From assembly GCA_016748015.1 (NCBI GenBank), contig JAAOMT010000659.1:242549-306548 (forward strand): 64,000 bases of DNA, given 5' to 3'. The DNA comes from Geosiphon pyriformis. Taxonomy: Eukaryota; Glomeromycota; Glomeromycetes; Archaeosporales; Geosiphonaceae. Each line of letters opens with the position of its first letter. Position 1 is the first letter of the stretch. A program made the position numbers and the translations under genes. Positions 44,349 to 54,492 of this stretch are shown one piece after another. The notes under the pieces were generated by a model. That model worked only from the letters and a program-made list of their open reading frames with translations. It searched no databases and was not told where the DNA came from.

Positions 44349-45948
44349 TTTTTTTTTTAAAACATTTAACAAGTGAAGTCCAAACACTGCTTAGTGCAAT
44401 ACATTATACAAATAATCTAAACTAGATGTGAATCATGCAATATCTACATGTGACCAGCCACTTGGACTAATCAGGACAGCACTAAGCACTTATATGAACA
44501 GAGACCTCACTTCCTATGCCTAAAAAAAACAAACAAGACTTACGGAACCTGAAACCAACACCAATCGCCTTAGCAACACCCAGCAGCTGGGTCATGCTAG
44601 ATGACAGTCTTAAAAAAAGCCCAGAAATTGGAACAGAAGCAGACCCATTGCACAGAATAAGCCCATTTTTTTCCATGAATGCACGGTGCTTGGCGTGAAC
44701 CAACCAAATGTCTTCCCAAAAAGCCAAGCTGAACTCATACACAAAGGCCACAATGTTCTGACTTGCTTTCCTAGAATCCTTGAAGACAGAAACAGACTTA
44801 CGAAACCAATCCTTGAAAACAAAACCCTTGCACAGAGCAGTACTAACTGAAATGTTAAATACACAAGTAGACAACAGCTGTAAGACACCTGAGAAAAAAT
44901 AAGCCAGACCAGAGTGCACGCCCCAAATTGCCACATGAACATTCAACAACCGAGCATGACCATCAGCATCAAATGGACAAGAAAAAGCATGGTCTGAGAC
45001 CTCAACATCACCACAGAACAAACACACCACACTAGAGTAGTGCTTATTATAAAGCTGCTTACGTACTACAACAGGGAGCTGATGGTGTAATGCCTTCATA
45101 AAGTAAGTCCGGAAACCAGCTGTCCACTTGCTAGTGAAGCCAGCAGCCATGTGAGAATCTGGATGCCAAACCAGCAACAACTTAAACCAATCAATATTTG
45201 TACACAGACTACCTGCCACCACCCCAGTACCACAACTGATTTCCCAATGTGCACAATGAACAGACCGAAAAACATCCCGAACAAAATGCCTAGAATTACT
45301 AGAAATGGCTGCACCACCACCCCTAAGATAGCATTCATTGACAGAATGAGGCAGATGCCAACCAGAGAGAGCCGCAGTTTTGGCCAACTTATTAGCCCAT
45401 TCATTGCCTGAAACTCCTGAGTGTTCTTTAACCTTACACCAATTAACTTTTAAATTCTTACAATGAATAATATTCACAATATGACAGTATTCAATCCAAC
45501 ACCAATTCCTAAAATCTGGGCAAACCAATTCCATCTCTAACTTGCAAGCATCCAAAGCAGTCTGACTGTCCGAAAACAAGTCAATTGAGCGAAAAGAAGG
45601 AATGCATTCGAGTGCCAGAGCAATGGCCTTCAATTCTGTCAAGGTAGAAGACATCAAACCAGATACCCCTACACCCAAACCCATACCAATGTCCTCAAAG
45701 AAAACAGCAGCTCCAGTTTTCATATCAACTGTCCCTAAATTACTTAGAGATTCATCTGTATAAACAGAAAGATGACCAACATCGGAATCGAACAAACTGG
45801 CACTAATGATGCCAAACTCACAAGACTGAAAAACATCCGAAGAGGCATTACCAGCCAAAAGCATGGAACAGACAGGAAGAGAAGACACACCATCGAGAAA
45901 CCGAACGGACAGCTCAAACCAAGCAAGAACTGGACCACGTGGGTCCAT
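44349..45948 (-). mobile_element. LINE-C: young, 5'-truncated LINE insertion
   Basis: 1.6-kb minus-strand insertion with a 10-bp target duplication ATAATATAAT at 44339-44348 and 45949-45958, and a poly(A) tail (poly T on + from 44349). The 5' end is truncated within ORF2. The GC content is far above the surroundings and CpG is still present, so the insertion is recent compared with LINE-A, -B and -D. Confidence 0.9.
44482..45948 (-). CDS. LINE-C ORF2 C-terminal fragment: RNase H and zinc motif (open)
   Basis: 488 uninterrupted codons. RNase H is at about residues 55-195: D65 in 'LSVYTDESL', E105 in 'LTELKAIALALE', D127 in 'LFSDSQTALD', H176 in 'KEHSGVSGNEWANKLA'. The fourth acidic residue (Asp in E. 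coli RNase HI) is Asn186. A C-terminal Cys/His motif, C-L-F-C-G-D-V-E-V-S-D-H-A-F-S-C, resembles the zinc motif at the end of many LINE RT proteins. The RT and endonuclease are missing because of truncation, so the fragment cannot move by itself. The first Met is simply the first Met of the truncated frame. Confidence 0.9.
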   Translation of the reverse strand: MDPRGPVLAWFELSVRFLDGVSSLPVCSMLLAGNASSDVFQSCEFGIISASLFDSDVGHLSVYTDESLSNLGTVDMKTGAAVFFEDIGMGLGVGVSGLMSSTLTELKAIALALECIPSFRSIDLFSDSQTALDACKLEMELVCPDFRNWCWIEYCHIVNIIHCKNLKVNWCKVKEHSGVSGNEWANKLAKTAALSGWHLPHSVNECYLRGGGAAISSNSRHFVRDVFRSVHCAHWEISCGTGVVAGSLCTNIDWFKLLLVWHPDSHMAAGFTSKWTAGFRTYFMKALHHQLPVVVRKQLYNKHYSSVVCLFCGDVEVSDHAFSCPFDADGHARLLNVHVAIWGVHSGLAYFFSGVLQLLSTCVFNISVSTALCKGFVFKDWFRKSVSVFKDSRKASQNIVAFVYEFSLAFWEDIWLVHAKHRAFMEKNGLILCNGSASVPISGLFLRLSSSMTQLLGVAKAIGVGFRFRKSCLFFLGIGSEVSVHISA

Positions 45949-45958
45949 ATAATATAAT

Positions 45959-46329
45959 CAAAAATTAATTCAAATTAAAATTAATTAATATGTTTTTATT
46001 ATTATTTAAAATAAAAAACAATTTTTTATTTATAATTATAATAAAATTAAATATTATAATAAATAAACTTTTTTATAAAACTATTAAAAATTTTAAAAAT
46101 TTTATTATATTTAATAAAATTTCAATAAAGTTTAAGTTTTGTTTAAAGCTAAAAATTCAAAATATTAAAATAAAAATAGTTTAAACATAAAAAAATATAT
46201 GCTATTATTATATATTATTTATAAAAAAAAATTATTTTTATAAAACATATTTTACTTAATAAAAAATTAAAATTAAATTAAAAAAAATTTTATTGAATCA
46301 ATTAAATATAAAATATATTTATATATTAT
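45959..46329. other. AT-rich spacer
   Basis: Nearly pure A/T, no frame or repeat family recognised. Confidence 0.6.
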
Positions 46330-47015
46330 TATAAACATTCAGTATAGTATAGTAGAAAATTCTGATCACATATTTGTGTATATACATAATAGTGGTGTTA
46401 AGAAAAAATTATTGTCAATTATAGTCTTAAAGTAAAGTAATATAGTAAATATCTTTGCTATTAGTAGTGTAATTTTTGGGTCTTTGTATAAGATTAGGGT
46501 ATTTGCTAACTTGTATATAGTACTGATTAAGGGCTTTATGTTGAAAAGTTAGATGGTTGACACAATGTACCATTTAAGTATTGAATCCAATAGTAGTATA
46601 ATTGTTGTCAAATTGGTCCATAATTTGGCTAAAGATCACAGATCTGCTATTTGGCTGCTTACAGCCAAGTTGAAGTTCTTTTACAAAATATAATCTTCTG
46701 CCATGTAATAATTCTGTCATTCTTTCAGTATCTGATTTGTTTTGTTTATGATGTTCTGTTGTAATTTGATGTTTTGATATTAGATTAGGTATCTATATTT
46801 GCTTTAATTTGCACTTTAGTCTGTTTAGATTAGATTTTGGTTTTTTGTACAGAATTTTATTTGTGGATGTTTTAGGTGTATAATGTTGCCTTAATTGATC
46901 CAAGTGGCTGGTCATGTGTAAAAAATACATAAGCCATACTTAATTTAGAATTTTGTTTAATTTTATGTATTTAGGTAGTGGTTGGGCTGCACTTATTAAA
47001 TGTTAATAATAATAA
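46330..47015 (+). pseudogene. LINE-D: decayed LINE 3' end
   Basis: The last part of ORF2 is barely readable (for example 'HNLAKDHRSAIWLLTAKLKF', near 46620-46680, against 'FWEDIWLVHAKHRAF'). The 3' UTR word 'aagtggctggtcatgtgta' (46902-46920) and the tail 'attaaatgttaataataata' (46994-47013) match the other copies. The 5' limit is a guess. Confidence 0.6.
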
Positions 47016-47760
47016 AAATTATAACCATTTTTAATTATTTTTTTATTTTAGCAATTTTGAAAGTTTTTTTTTAATTTAATTTTAATTATTGCTGTTTCTA
47101 TGTTTATAAAATTTATTTTAATAATGATTAGTATTATATTACAATATTGTTGTTAAAAATAACTTATTTTATTATTATTTTTCAGTTTATATTAATTATT
47201 GTCAAGTTATTTTTTTGGAATAATTATTAATCAAAGTAAAACATTATTATTTCTATTCCTTAAATTTATAAATTTTATAAATTTTAATAGTTTTAATATT
47301 AAATGTTTAAATAAATAAATCTTTTAATTTTTTAATGTTATTGATAATTAAAAAAATGTAATAATTTTAAAATTTATATTAAATTATTAATATTATTACT
47401 TATTAAATATTTTAATAATTTTTATTTACTTATGCTATAATAAAGTGTGTGCTATTATATGTTTCATATTAAATATAACTTAGCCATTTGGTTAATGATA
47501 AATATAAATATTTTCAATATTAATTAATTTTTATTTAAAAACTTAATAAAATATAAAGAAATTATTTAATTTAAAAAAAATAAATATTTATATTTTATAT
47601 TAATTAACTATTTTTTATAATTAATAAATTATTGATTACTTTTATATATTTCACGAATTATTGGTTTTTTTAATTTGTTTATTCCTTTTAAATCTTATCA
47701 TCGAGTCTAAAAATATATTTTTTATTTATTTTTATTACGCCATTTAATATGAAATGATTT
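47016..47760. other. AT-rich spacer upstream of the checkpoint kinase gene
   Basis: A/T-dominated sequence without a supportable gene. It marks the change from transposon block to gene block; GC rises sharply at about 47,740. Confidence 0.6.
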
Positions 47761-47774
47761 GACAAGAGACATAT

Positions 47775-47785
47775 ACGTCACGCGT
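47775..47785 (+). promoter_or_regulatory. MCB-like box (ACGCGT) overlapping ACGTCA
   Basis: The string ACGTCACGCGT lies 76-86 bp upstream of the kinase ATG. ACGCGT is the MluI cell-cycle box bound by MBF-type factors in yeasts, and ACGTCA is the core of a CRE/ATF-type site. Such CpG-rich words are rare in this AT-rich sequence. Function is an inference. Confidence 0.45.
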
Positions 47786-47860
47786 AAAAATCGCCCGAAG
47801 TATTGTTCCTGAGACATTGATTCAAAAGCACATCTAGTGTCCGAGACGAAATTGAGAATC

Positions 47861-50800
47861 ATGGAGGAGCCATCCAACCACCTTAATGAACCCAAAATAT
47901 CCAGAAAGAGCGATTTATTCTCAAGCTTCCAATCTCAAGAGTCGTTCATAGCTTCCTCCACAAGTTCACTACCGAACCTCGTCGACTTTTCCACTTTTGA
48001 AGACGAAAAGGAGAATATACTTCCTCTGAAACAGGGTCGAAGTGCTGTAGCTCTTTCACAGGTCTTTTCAGCCAACCCCTCTATCCGTCACGCACAACTT
48101 CAAGGAGGACACGCTCAATTTGCGGAGGAGCTCAAGCATTTAAATGAACTCGACGACCCTCTGGATGTCTTTGATAGATACATAAAATGGACAATTGAAA
48201 ATTATCCGCAAGGACATAATCATGATTCAAATCTTATTCCATTATTCGAACACACTGTTCGGACATTTCAGGACGATATTCGTTACAAGAATGATGCTAG
48301 ATATTTGAAATATTGGCTACAGTACGCGAAATATGTCGATGAACCAAGAGATGTCTTCGTATTCTTGGACAGAAAAGATATCGGGATGAACTTTGCTGCC
48401 TATTATGAGGAATATGCAACATTGCTTGAAGCATCAAAAAAGTAATGGAATTTAGGATTTTCTTATCAACTTATTCCTTCTTGAGAAGATCTTTTGTTTA
48501 CATTTTTCAATCATTTCGCTAAATTTTTATTTAACAAAAATACATTTATATCCAAGACTAAAGGAAGCGGATGAAATTTTTCGATTAGGTATTCATCGGC
48601 GAGCTCAGCCTCTGCAGCGCTTAAATAAAAGGTATCGCCAATTTCAAACTCGAATGGTGATAACACCAAATCCAAGTAATGACAAGACAACATTGCATGA
48701 TGTCAAAAAAACATCTCGAACAATTCTTGGTGCAAAAACATCATCATCATCATCATCGACAGGTTTAGAGAATAAGAGTCAGAGAGAACGCTTGGTTAAA
48801 AAAGAATTCATTGATATGTCGTCGAATCAAGGACGATTGTCTGTATTGTATGATCCAGATGGCAAACTTGGAATGGAATCGTTGGCAAATTCATCAACTG
48901 TTATTCCATGGCTAGATCTTGGAACCGAGGCCTCGAGAAAAAAAGAAAACATCCCGGAGCCGACTCAATGGAAGGGCGAAAAGTTCCCACAAAATTCAAG
49001 CCTCCGTATACCAATGACCGAAAAGCTGGCGGTATATCATGACGAGGTTTGTGGATTTCTAATATCAGAACGGCGCAAATTATTTCTAGTGAAATTACTC
49101 TACCCTATTCCTACAACGAGCCAAATTTTTGCTACAGCAACCCATTCAAGTTGTTACGACAACCTTAGTAAATGAACCAATTCTCAGAAATGAGAATGCC
49201 CCACAAGAGAACTCTAATCAAACCAAAACCATTAGCAAAGACTCCGAAAAATTCGTAAAAGCTGCACCCAAATCACAACCTACATCAAAACAAGAACAAG
49301 TCAGAAAATCCTTAACCTCTGAAAGGCTTTTTGTTGATATTGAAAAATTTATTATAAGAGGAGAAGAGATGTCTCTAGAAGAGATGAAAGCAAGGCATTT
49401 TGGCTGGATTGACTCGGAAGGTCAATATAAAGATTTAGAGGATAAAACCCCTGACAACAGTAGGGTAGAGGAAATCGACTTTAACAGAGTTCAACAGTCT
49501 CCTGAATATCCGGAAACCAAAACAGAAGGGTTTAAATCTTACTCCTCAGAAGAGGATATTCGCCACATTCAAATTCGTAAGGGTGGGTGAAAAAGAATAT
49601 TAAAATACTACACATAATTGAGAATTTCAAATTGATTTTCTGAATGTCTTCTCAGAGAAAACTTCAGATCAACCTTCACCAACAGTCGATACAAAAGAAG
49701 TGTTAGCCGATGTATGTGAGATGTTCAATCAGCCTCTTAAATGCGGAGAAAGTGATGATCGCAGGCACGGTATTTTACCAAGTATAGCTGAAAATTCGAA
49801 AACCCAATCCGAGTCTTTTCATCGAAAGCAAAAAAAAATCGATGAAAACCTGACCCAGAAGAAGTTTAACATTGAAAGCACTCACACAGGCCAAAAACGA
49901 AAGGGAATGGATGAAAATTACGCTTCTGAGGATGATGAGAACAGCTTTCTTGACCCAGATCATCACAAAGGAACCGCCAAACGGCAAGCTTTGGGTTTGC
50001 ATTTTAATAAAGATAATGATTCTTGTGGCAGATCTCCGGCTCCAAGCGAGCATAAAGATCTCATCGTAGAACTGAAATCCGAGAATTTAAAGCGTAATCA
50101 ATATTCAAATCAACGTGGGGAAGTTCGAATAGTTCCGTTCAAAATTATGACCCCCATCGATGAACGTAATTCGGAGTATGAGAGCTCAATCTCTAGTAGT
50201 GAAATATTTGGGAAATCCGAATTATCTTTATCGTCATCAGGCAAGAGAGCTGATTTTCCTTGTCATATTTTCGGCTCAACCTATGCTCTTCCGCATCAAG
50301 TTTCCAAGAATTGCAGTGTTGCGGATTCAGGCCTGAACCCAATTTTCGGTGAAACTGATGAACGTTTGGTATCACAAATTCCAAGGATGTTTGATCCTCA
50401 ATTACCTGAAATAAACGAGTCAGAGACGACCCTATTATCATCGATAACCCCAGGGCTTGGCTCACTGGCCGAGAAACTATGTAACCCAATGGATTTTCAT
50501 CTTCGAGGACACATATTGGGCTCTCTCAATCCTTCTTTACAAACATATGCTGGCTTTTATGATGATCATAAGTCAGAAAAGAACGGATTGGAGGGAATAA
50601 GTCGCTATGTTCGAAATTGTGTAGCTCCCTCTAGACGGCGTACATTTAATGGATCTGAACCCAATTATGCAATTCAATTATTTGAGGATTTATATATCAT
50701 TAAGCGAAAAATTGGTGAAGGTGGCTTCGGCAAGGTTTATTGTGCCCTTCACAAAAATAAAAGTGTACTAGAAATCGATGATTGGCATGAGCCATATCAT

Positions 50801-51700
50801 AATCTCACCAGTTCGGAGAGTAATTCACTTTGTGCGTTGAAAATCCAAAGTCCCCCAGACGCATGGGAATTCTATGTAATTCATCAATTACGTGGACGTA
50901 TTTCTGCCCCAATAATTGATTCTTTTATCTCGGTAAATTCCCTCTATTATTACAAAGATGAAAGTTATATGGTGGGGGAATATTTGCAAAATGGAACTAT
51001 TTTAGATGTCATCAATGCTGTTACCAACGAAAGGACGAATATGGATGAATTGTTAGTGGCTTTTTTCACGATAGAATTGCTGAAAGTTATAGAATCAATG
51101 CATACAGCTGGTATAATACATGGCGATATGAAACCCGATAATTGTCTTCTAAGGCTTGATCCAGTAGACGAATGGGACCCGCAATATTGTCCTTCAGGTG
51201 GGAGAGGGTGGTCTAAAAAAGGTATAAAAATTATTGATTTTGGACGCGGCATAGATCTTACATTGTTTCCTGAAGAAATTAAATTCGTTTGTGACTGGGA
51301 AACCACTGGGAAAGATTGCTACGAAATGCGAGTTGGGAAACCATGGAAATGGGAAACAGACTACTATGGTCTAGCAGGGATAATCTATTGTATGCTTCAT
51401 CATCAGTATCTTGAAACTTCACCCATCGAAGAAATGGCCTCCAACACTCAAAACACAATTATATCTACAAAAAAACGGTTCAAACCACTTCTACCGTTTA
51501 AACGATATTGGCAAGAAGACCTTTGGCGACGAGTTTTTGATATGTTAATAAATCCTTCCTATGTGCGACCAGATGGCAAATTACCAATCACCAATGAATT
51601 GAAAGCTATTCGGGGCGACTTGGAAGAATTTTTGAGGGTCAACTGCGAGCGCAATGGAAAAAGCCTAAAGTCGATGCTTCGAAAACTAGAAAAAAACTAA
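47861..51700 (+). CDS. BUB1: Spindle assembly checkpoint kinase, MadBub type (BUB1/Mad3)
   Basis: Four exons by my reading: 47861-48441, 48557-49046, 49138-49576, 49656-51700 (introns GTAATG..AAG, GTTTGT..CAG, GTAAGG..CAG; phases fit), giving 1184 residues. In order: KEN box 50-52 (DEKENILP); Mad3/BUB1 TPR region about 75-225 (FDRYIKWTIENYP, YLKYWLQYAKYV, EADEIFRLGIHRRAQP); second KEN box 323-325 followed by W (KKENIPEPTQWKGE); GLEBS-like Bub3-binding motif 430-447 (GEEMSLEEMKARHFGW); CDI/CM1-like motif 511-528 (SPTVDTKEVLADVCEMF); kinase domain from about 848 with GEGGFGKV 857-864, K899, HGDMKPDN 992-999 and DFG 1031-1033. It should hold the mitotic checkpoint complex and phosphorylate at kinetochores. 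ATG 47861 is the first in frame. Confidence 0.92.
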
Positions 51701-52345
51701 TAGAGGGATATCTTAATTAATTTATGATCTCGAAATTAGAGGTTATAATAAATCCTCACGAAAGATGAAACATGCTTTTGGGTCTTTAACCTTCAACATG
51801 AAATAGTAATTTGAACATTAAAAGGTGGTTAAATATATAGTGTGATCACTTCTCTTTGGCCAAGAAACAAAAATTTCAATGTAAAAAACGTTCATTTCAC
51901 AAATATTGAATGAATAATATTTGGGAATGTTTGGCAATTAACGAGTCATCAATGAAAACGATATTTTGAATGTTGATTAGAGAAAATGCCAATCTTTTTC
52001 TCAAAAGAATAATCTGGGAAAGTTGATGTAATTTGCCTACTTCATTTCATCATTGTTGAATGATGGAAAGTATTGGCAAAAGCTTTCCGTAATTTCCGAA
52101 AAACTCATTCCAATCCATAAAATTAGAAGTCTCATTCCGATGCAAGAAAACAAACATTCAATAAATAAATCCATGGCCTCATACATAAGATTTCGAAAAT
52201 TGGATACCAAATTTGCAATGCTCACTTTGATTGATTTTATTATTTCATCGCGGTATCACGATTGCCCAAGATGCTATCATAAATAAAGTGCCAAATAGAA
52301 GAGTAGTTTTTAACGAAAACTCTGTATTGTGGAAATTTTGATTTC
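51701..52345. other. Convergent intergenic region between MadBub and TCTP
   Basis: Holds the 3' ends of both genes. Short open frames (for example 52053-52286) show no family signature. 'aataaa' signals occur near 51920 (+). Confidence 0.55.
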
Positions 52346-52360
52346 GTTTCAAGCGGGGGA

Positions 52361-52401
52361 AGGAGAGGAGAGGAGAGGAGAGGAGAGGGGAGGGGGGGGG
52401 G
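52361..52401. repeat. Purine-only (GGAGA)n tract ending in a G run
   Basis: A tandem of about six GGAGA units followed by GGGGAGGGGGGGGGG. It lies 16-56 bp downstream of the TCTP stop codon, so in the TCTP message it would be a long pyrimidine tract in the 3' UTR. Such tracts can form triplex or G-quadruplex DNA. Confidence 0.85.
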
Positions 52402-52416
52402 ATTGTGGTTCAAAGT

Positions 52417-53310
52417 TTACTGTGGAAATTATGCAATGCAAAATTATTATTATTAATGAATTGGAATTTGATTAAGAGAGCTTATGATAGTCTAATAAAA
52501 GTAAGATACTCACCACTTTTTCTTCTTTTAGACCATCCTTGAAATAAACGAAATAAGGAGTGACACCATCTTCACGATAATTTAACAAAACAACCATACC
52601 CTGTTTATCTTCATTATAATAGTTGCTAGGGATATAGAATTCGTAGTCTAATTGTGAAAGAGAGCAAGATATCGAAAACATAACAATTCAAACGCCGATC
52701 AAGGTGGACTTTTGCTGATTCAAGAAAATATGAGATAGAAATGCACCTTTAAAATTTCCCAAAATCTTTTTGACAAATTCTTGTGCATTTTTTTCGAAAA
52801 TAGGGACTCGTTCGGGATTACTTTGTGTGAGGTGCTCCTTGATACCTTTCATGTAACCTTTGATGTAGGCAATGTATCCTTTTTTGTCGAATTTTTGATC
52901 CATATAGAGGAACGCATGGACTATATCAATTACTTGAGAATCACCCTCTTCGAGGGCTTCTTCGGCTTCTTCAGCTGACGGATTTGCGCCAATGTCAATG
53001 TCGGCCCCAGCTTTGATGGTTATTAGCTATAGGAGTGAGGGGTATACCATGTTTGCCGTTAAATTGTCTGGGAAACAAAGCCAAGTGCAAAACTCATGCG
53101 AAGATGAAATAAAAAGCAATTAACCTTGCCCTCGACTTCATAAACGATATCATCGACTTCCCTCATGTTGTAAGCATCCGAGATTAGTTCTTCACCTATT
53201 TGGTAACAAATCCGGTTATTAGAATTGAGACTTCTTTCGAGTTTAGTAGAATTTTTTTTTCTTTCAAGAAAGGTTATCTTACCATTGACGACATCCTTGT
53301 AGATGATCAT
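52417..53310 (-). CDS. Translationally controlled tumour protein (TCTP)
   Basis: Five exons by my reading: 53310-53283, 53195-53125, 53026-52747, 52647-52514 and 52419-52417, the last starting with the stop TAA. All introns are GT..AG, phases fit, and the product is 171 residues, the normal family size. The sequence starts [20 protein letters not shown]. '[13 protein letters not shown]' is the TCTP-1 signature and '[17 protein letters not shown]' with 'NPERVPIFE' the TCTP-2 signature. It continues '[17 protein letters not shown]' and '[17 protein letters not shown]' and ends KEEKV. TCTP is an abundant cytoplasmic protein linked to growth, translation and stress, and to microtubules. It is divergent with the FAR1 gene. 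If the last intron is retained, 12 extra residues are added. Confidence 0.94.
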
Positions 53311-53571
53311 GTTGGATGGGTTTTTATGAAGATTGTGATAAAAGGGAAGTGTTGTAACAGTGAAGTCGCGAGCAAAGATCCAATTTTTTTTTGCCTGTAA
53401 ATGATTCTCGCAGGACGTAGATCACTGTACAACTATAAGGGATGACGATTTGATAGTCCCAACCCCTTTCATAGCATGTGATTCAAGATTGAAGTGACTT
53501 CTTCATTTACCAAGCCGCTAAAACCCACTTCACTAAAACTTTCAAACTCAAGTTAGAGTTCAGGGATTAAA
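53311..53571. promoter_or_regulatory. Divergent promoter region of TCTP and the FAR1 gene
   Basis: 261 bp between the two start codons must hold both promoters and 5' UTRs. On the TCTP side a pyrimidine stretch (CTTCCCTTTT on the minus strand near 53345) lies in the likely leader. A GTCGCGAGC word stands near 53366. No clear TATA box. Confidence 0.6.
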
Positions 53572-54492
53572 ATGAACTATGAAGCGGCGCCTGTACATGT
53601 CACCCAACTGATGTCTAGTTTACCATCGCATGCCCCTAACAATACTTTTTCTCCAAGTACACTAACGCTTGTTGCAGATCCAATTGCACAAACCCAACAA
53701 ACCCACGTTCCTCCTTCCAGTTTGCATCTTGCAGTTGGAACTACTTTTCAGACCTGGGAAAACGTAGACGACTTTTTAGATCACTATGGGCGAGAGCAAG
53801 GCTTTGTTGTAAGGAAAAAAAGAGTTGAAAGGGACGATATGAGAATCGTTAGAAAGAGAACATATGATTGCGAGCATGGTGGTCGATATACCCCCAAGAA
53901 GAAAGCCGCGATTCATGAGCAACGTAACCGTACCTCGAAACGCATTCAATGTGGTTGGCACATTAATCTTTCTTTTCCCAAAACAAGTACACATATTACT
54001 GTAACCACATTTATTAATGAACACAACCATGATCTTCATCAACTTCATCGTTCTTACAATGATATTCGAAATACAACAGCTGTAGCAACTTCACATGAGG
54101 CAAGTCATCCGAGTGAATCTCCGAGATATAGAAGTGTTATAGACGCAGCATCAGCTACAAAAAACCGCAATTTACCGAAAGCAGTTCTTGATGATATCGA
54201 ATTTTATACATTACATGGTAATCTTGGTGTAACTACACAACGACAATTGTTGAAAGCGAAATATCCTAATCATCAATTATCAGCGCGTGATGTTTCGAAT
54301 GCCGTCGTAAGATTTAAGGGAGGGTCAGATAAAGGTGTTGACAATGATGCGGCTAAACTGTGGATATGGGAATTAGCTAGAAAGGCAACACAGATAGCTG
54401 TTGACCAGCAAGACAACACGTTAGAAGAGGTATTGCGACAATATATTAGAGAAAAAGAGGATCGAGTTCGACATCAAGTTGTTCAGCAATAA
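53572..54492 (+). CDS. FAR1-type DNA-binding domain protein without transposase
   Basis: A single exon of 306 residues. The N-terminus (1-55) is Ser/Pro/Gln-rich. The FAR1 domain is at about 56-155: 'TFQTWENVDDFLDHYGREQGF', in short WENVDDFLDHYG, then basic 'VVRKKRVERDD', C100, C127 and H151/H153 as the WRKY-GCM1-type zinc ligands (C-x26-C-x23-H-x-H). A second block (200-250) reads 'LPKAVLDDIEFYTLHGNLGV', 'TTQRQLLKAKYP', 'DVSNAVVRF', a part that in FAR1-related transposon proteins leads into the MULE transposase. Here it is followed only by a helical, charged tail to residue 306, so no transposase remains. Probably a transcription factor derived from a MULE-like transposase. Confidence 0.85.
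   Translation: MNYEAAPVHVTQLMSSLPSHAPNNTFSPSTLTLVADPIAQTQQTHVPPSSLHLAVGTTFQTWENVDDFLDHYGREQGFVVRKKRVERDDMRIVRKRTYDCEHGGRYTPKKKAAIHEQRNRTSKRIQCGWHINLSFPKTSTHITVTTFINEHNHDLHQLHRSYNDIRNTTAVATSHEASHPSESPRYRSVIDAASATKNRNLPKAVLDDIEFYTLHGNLGVTTQRQLLKAKYPNHQLSARDVSNAVVRFKGGSDKGVDNDAAKLWIWELARKATQIAVDQQDNTLEEVLRQYIREKEDRVRHQVVQQ

Noticed and set aside
47837-47860. Start of the checkpoint kinase at GTG 47837
   Set aside because: The first ATG in frame is 47861; a GTG start is not expected in a nuclear fungal gene.
49047-49175. Reading exon 2 of the kinase through to 49175
   Set aside because: A GTTTGT...TTGCTACAG intron (49047-49137) gives a phase-correct join to the GLEBS-containing exon; the read-through tail has no family match.
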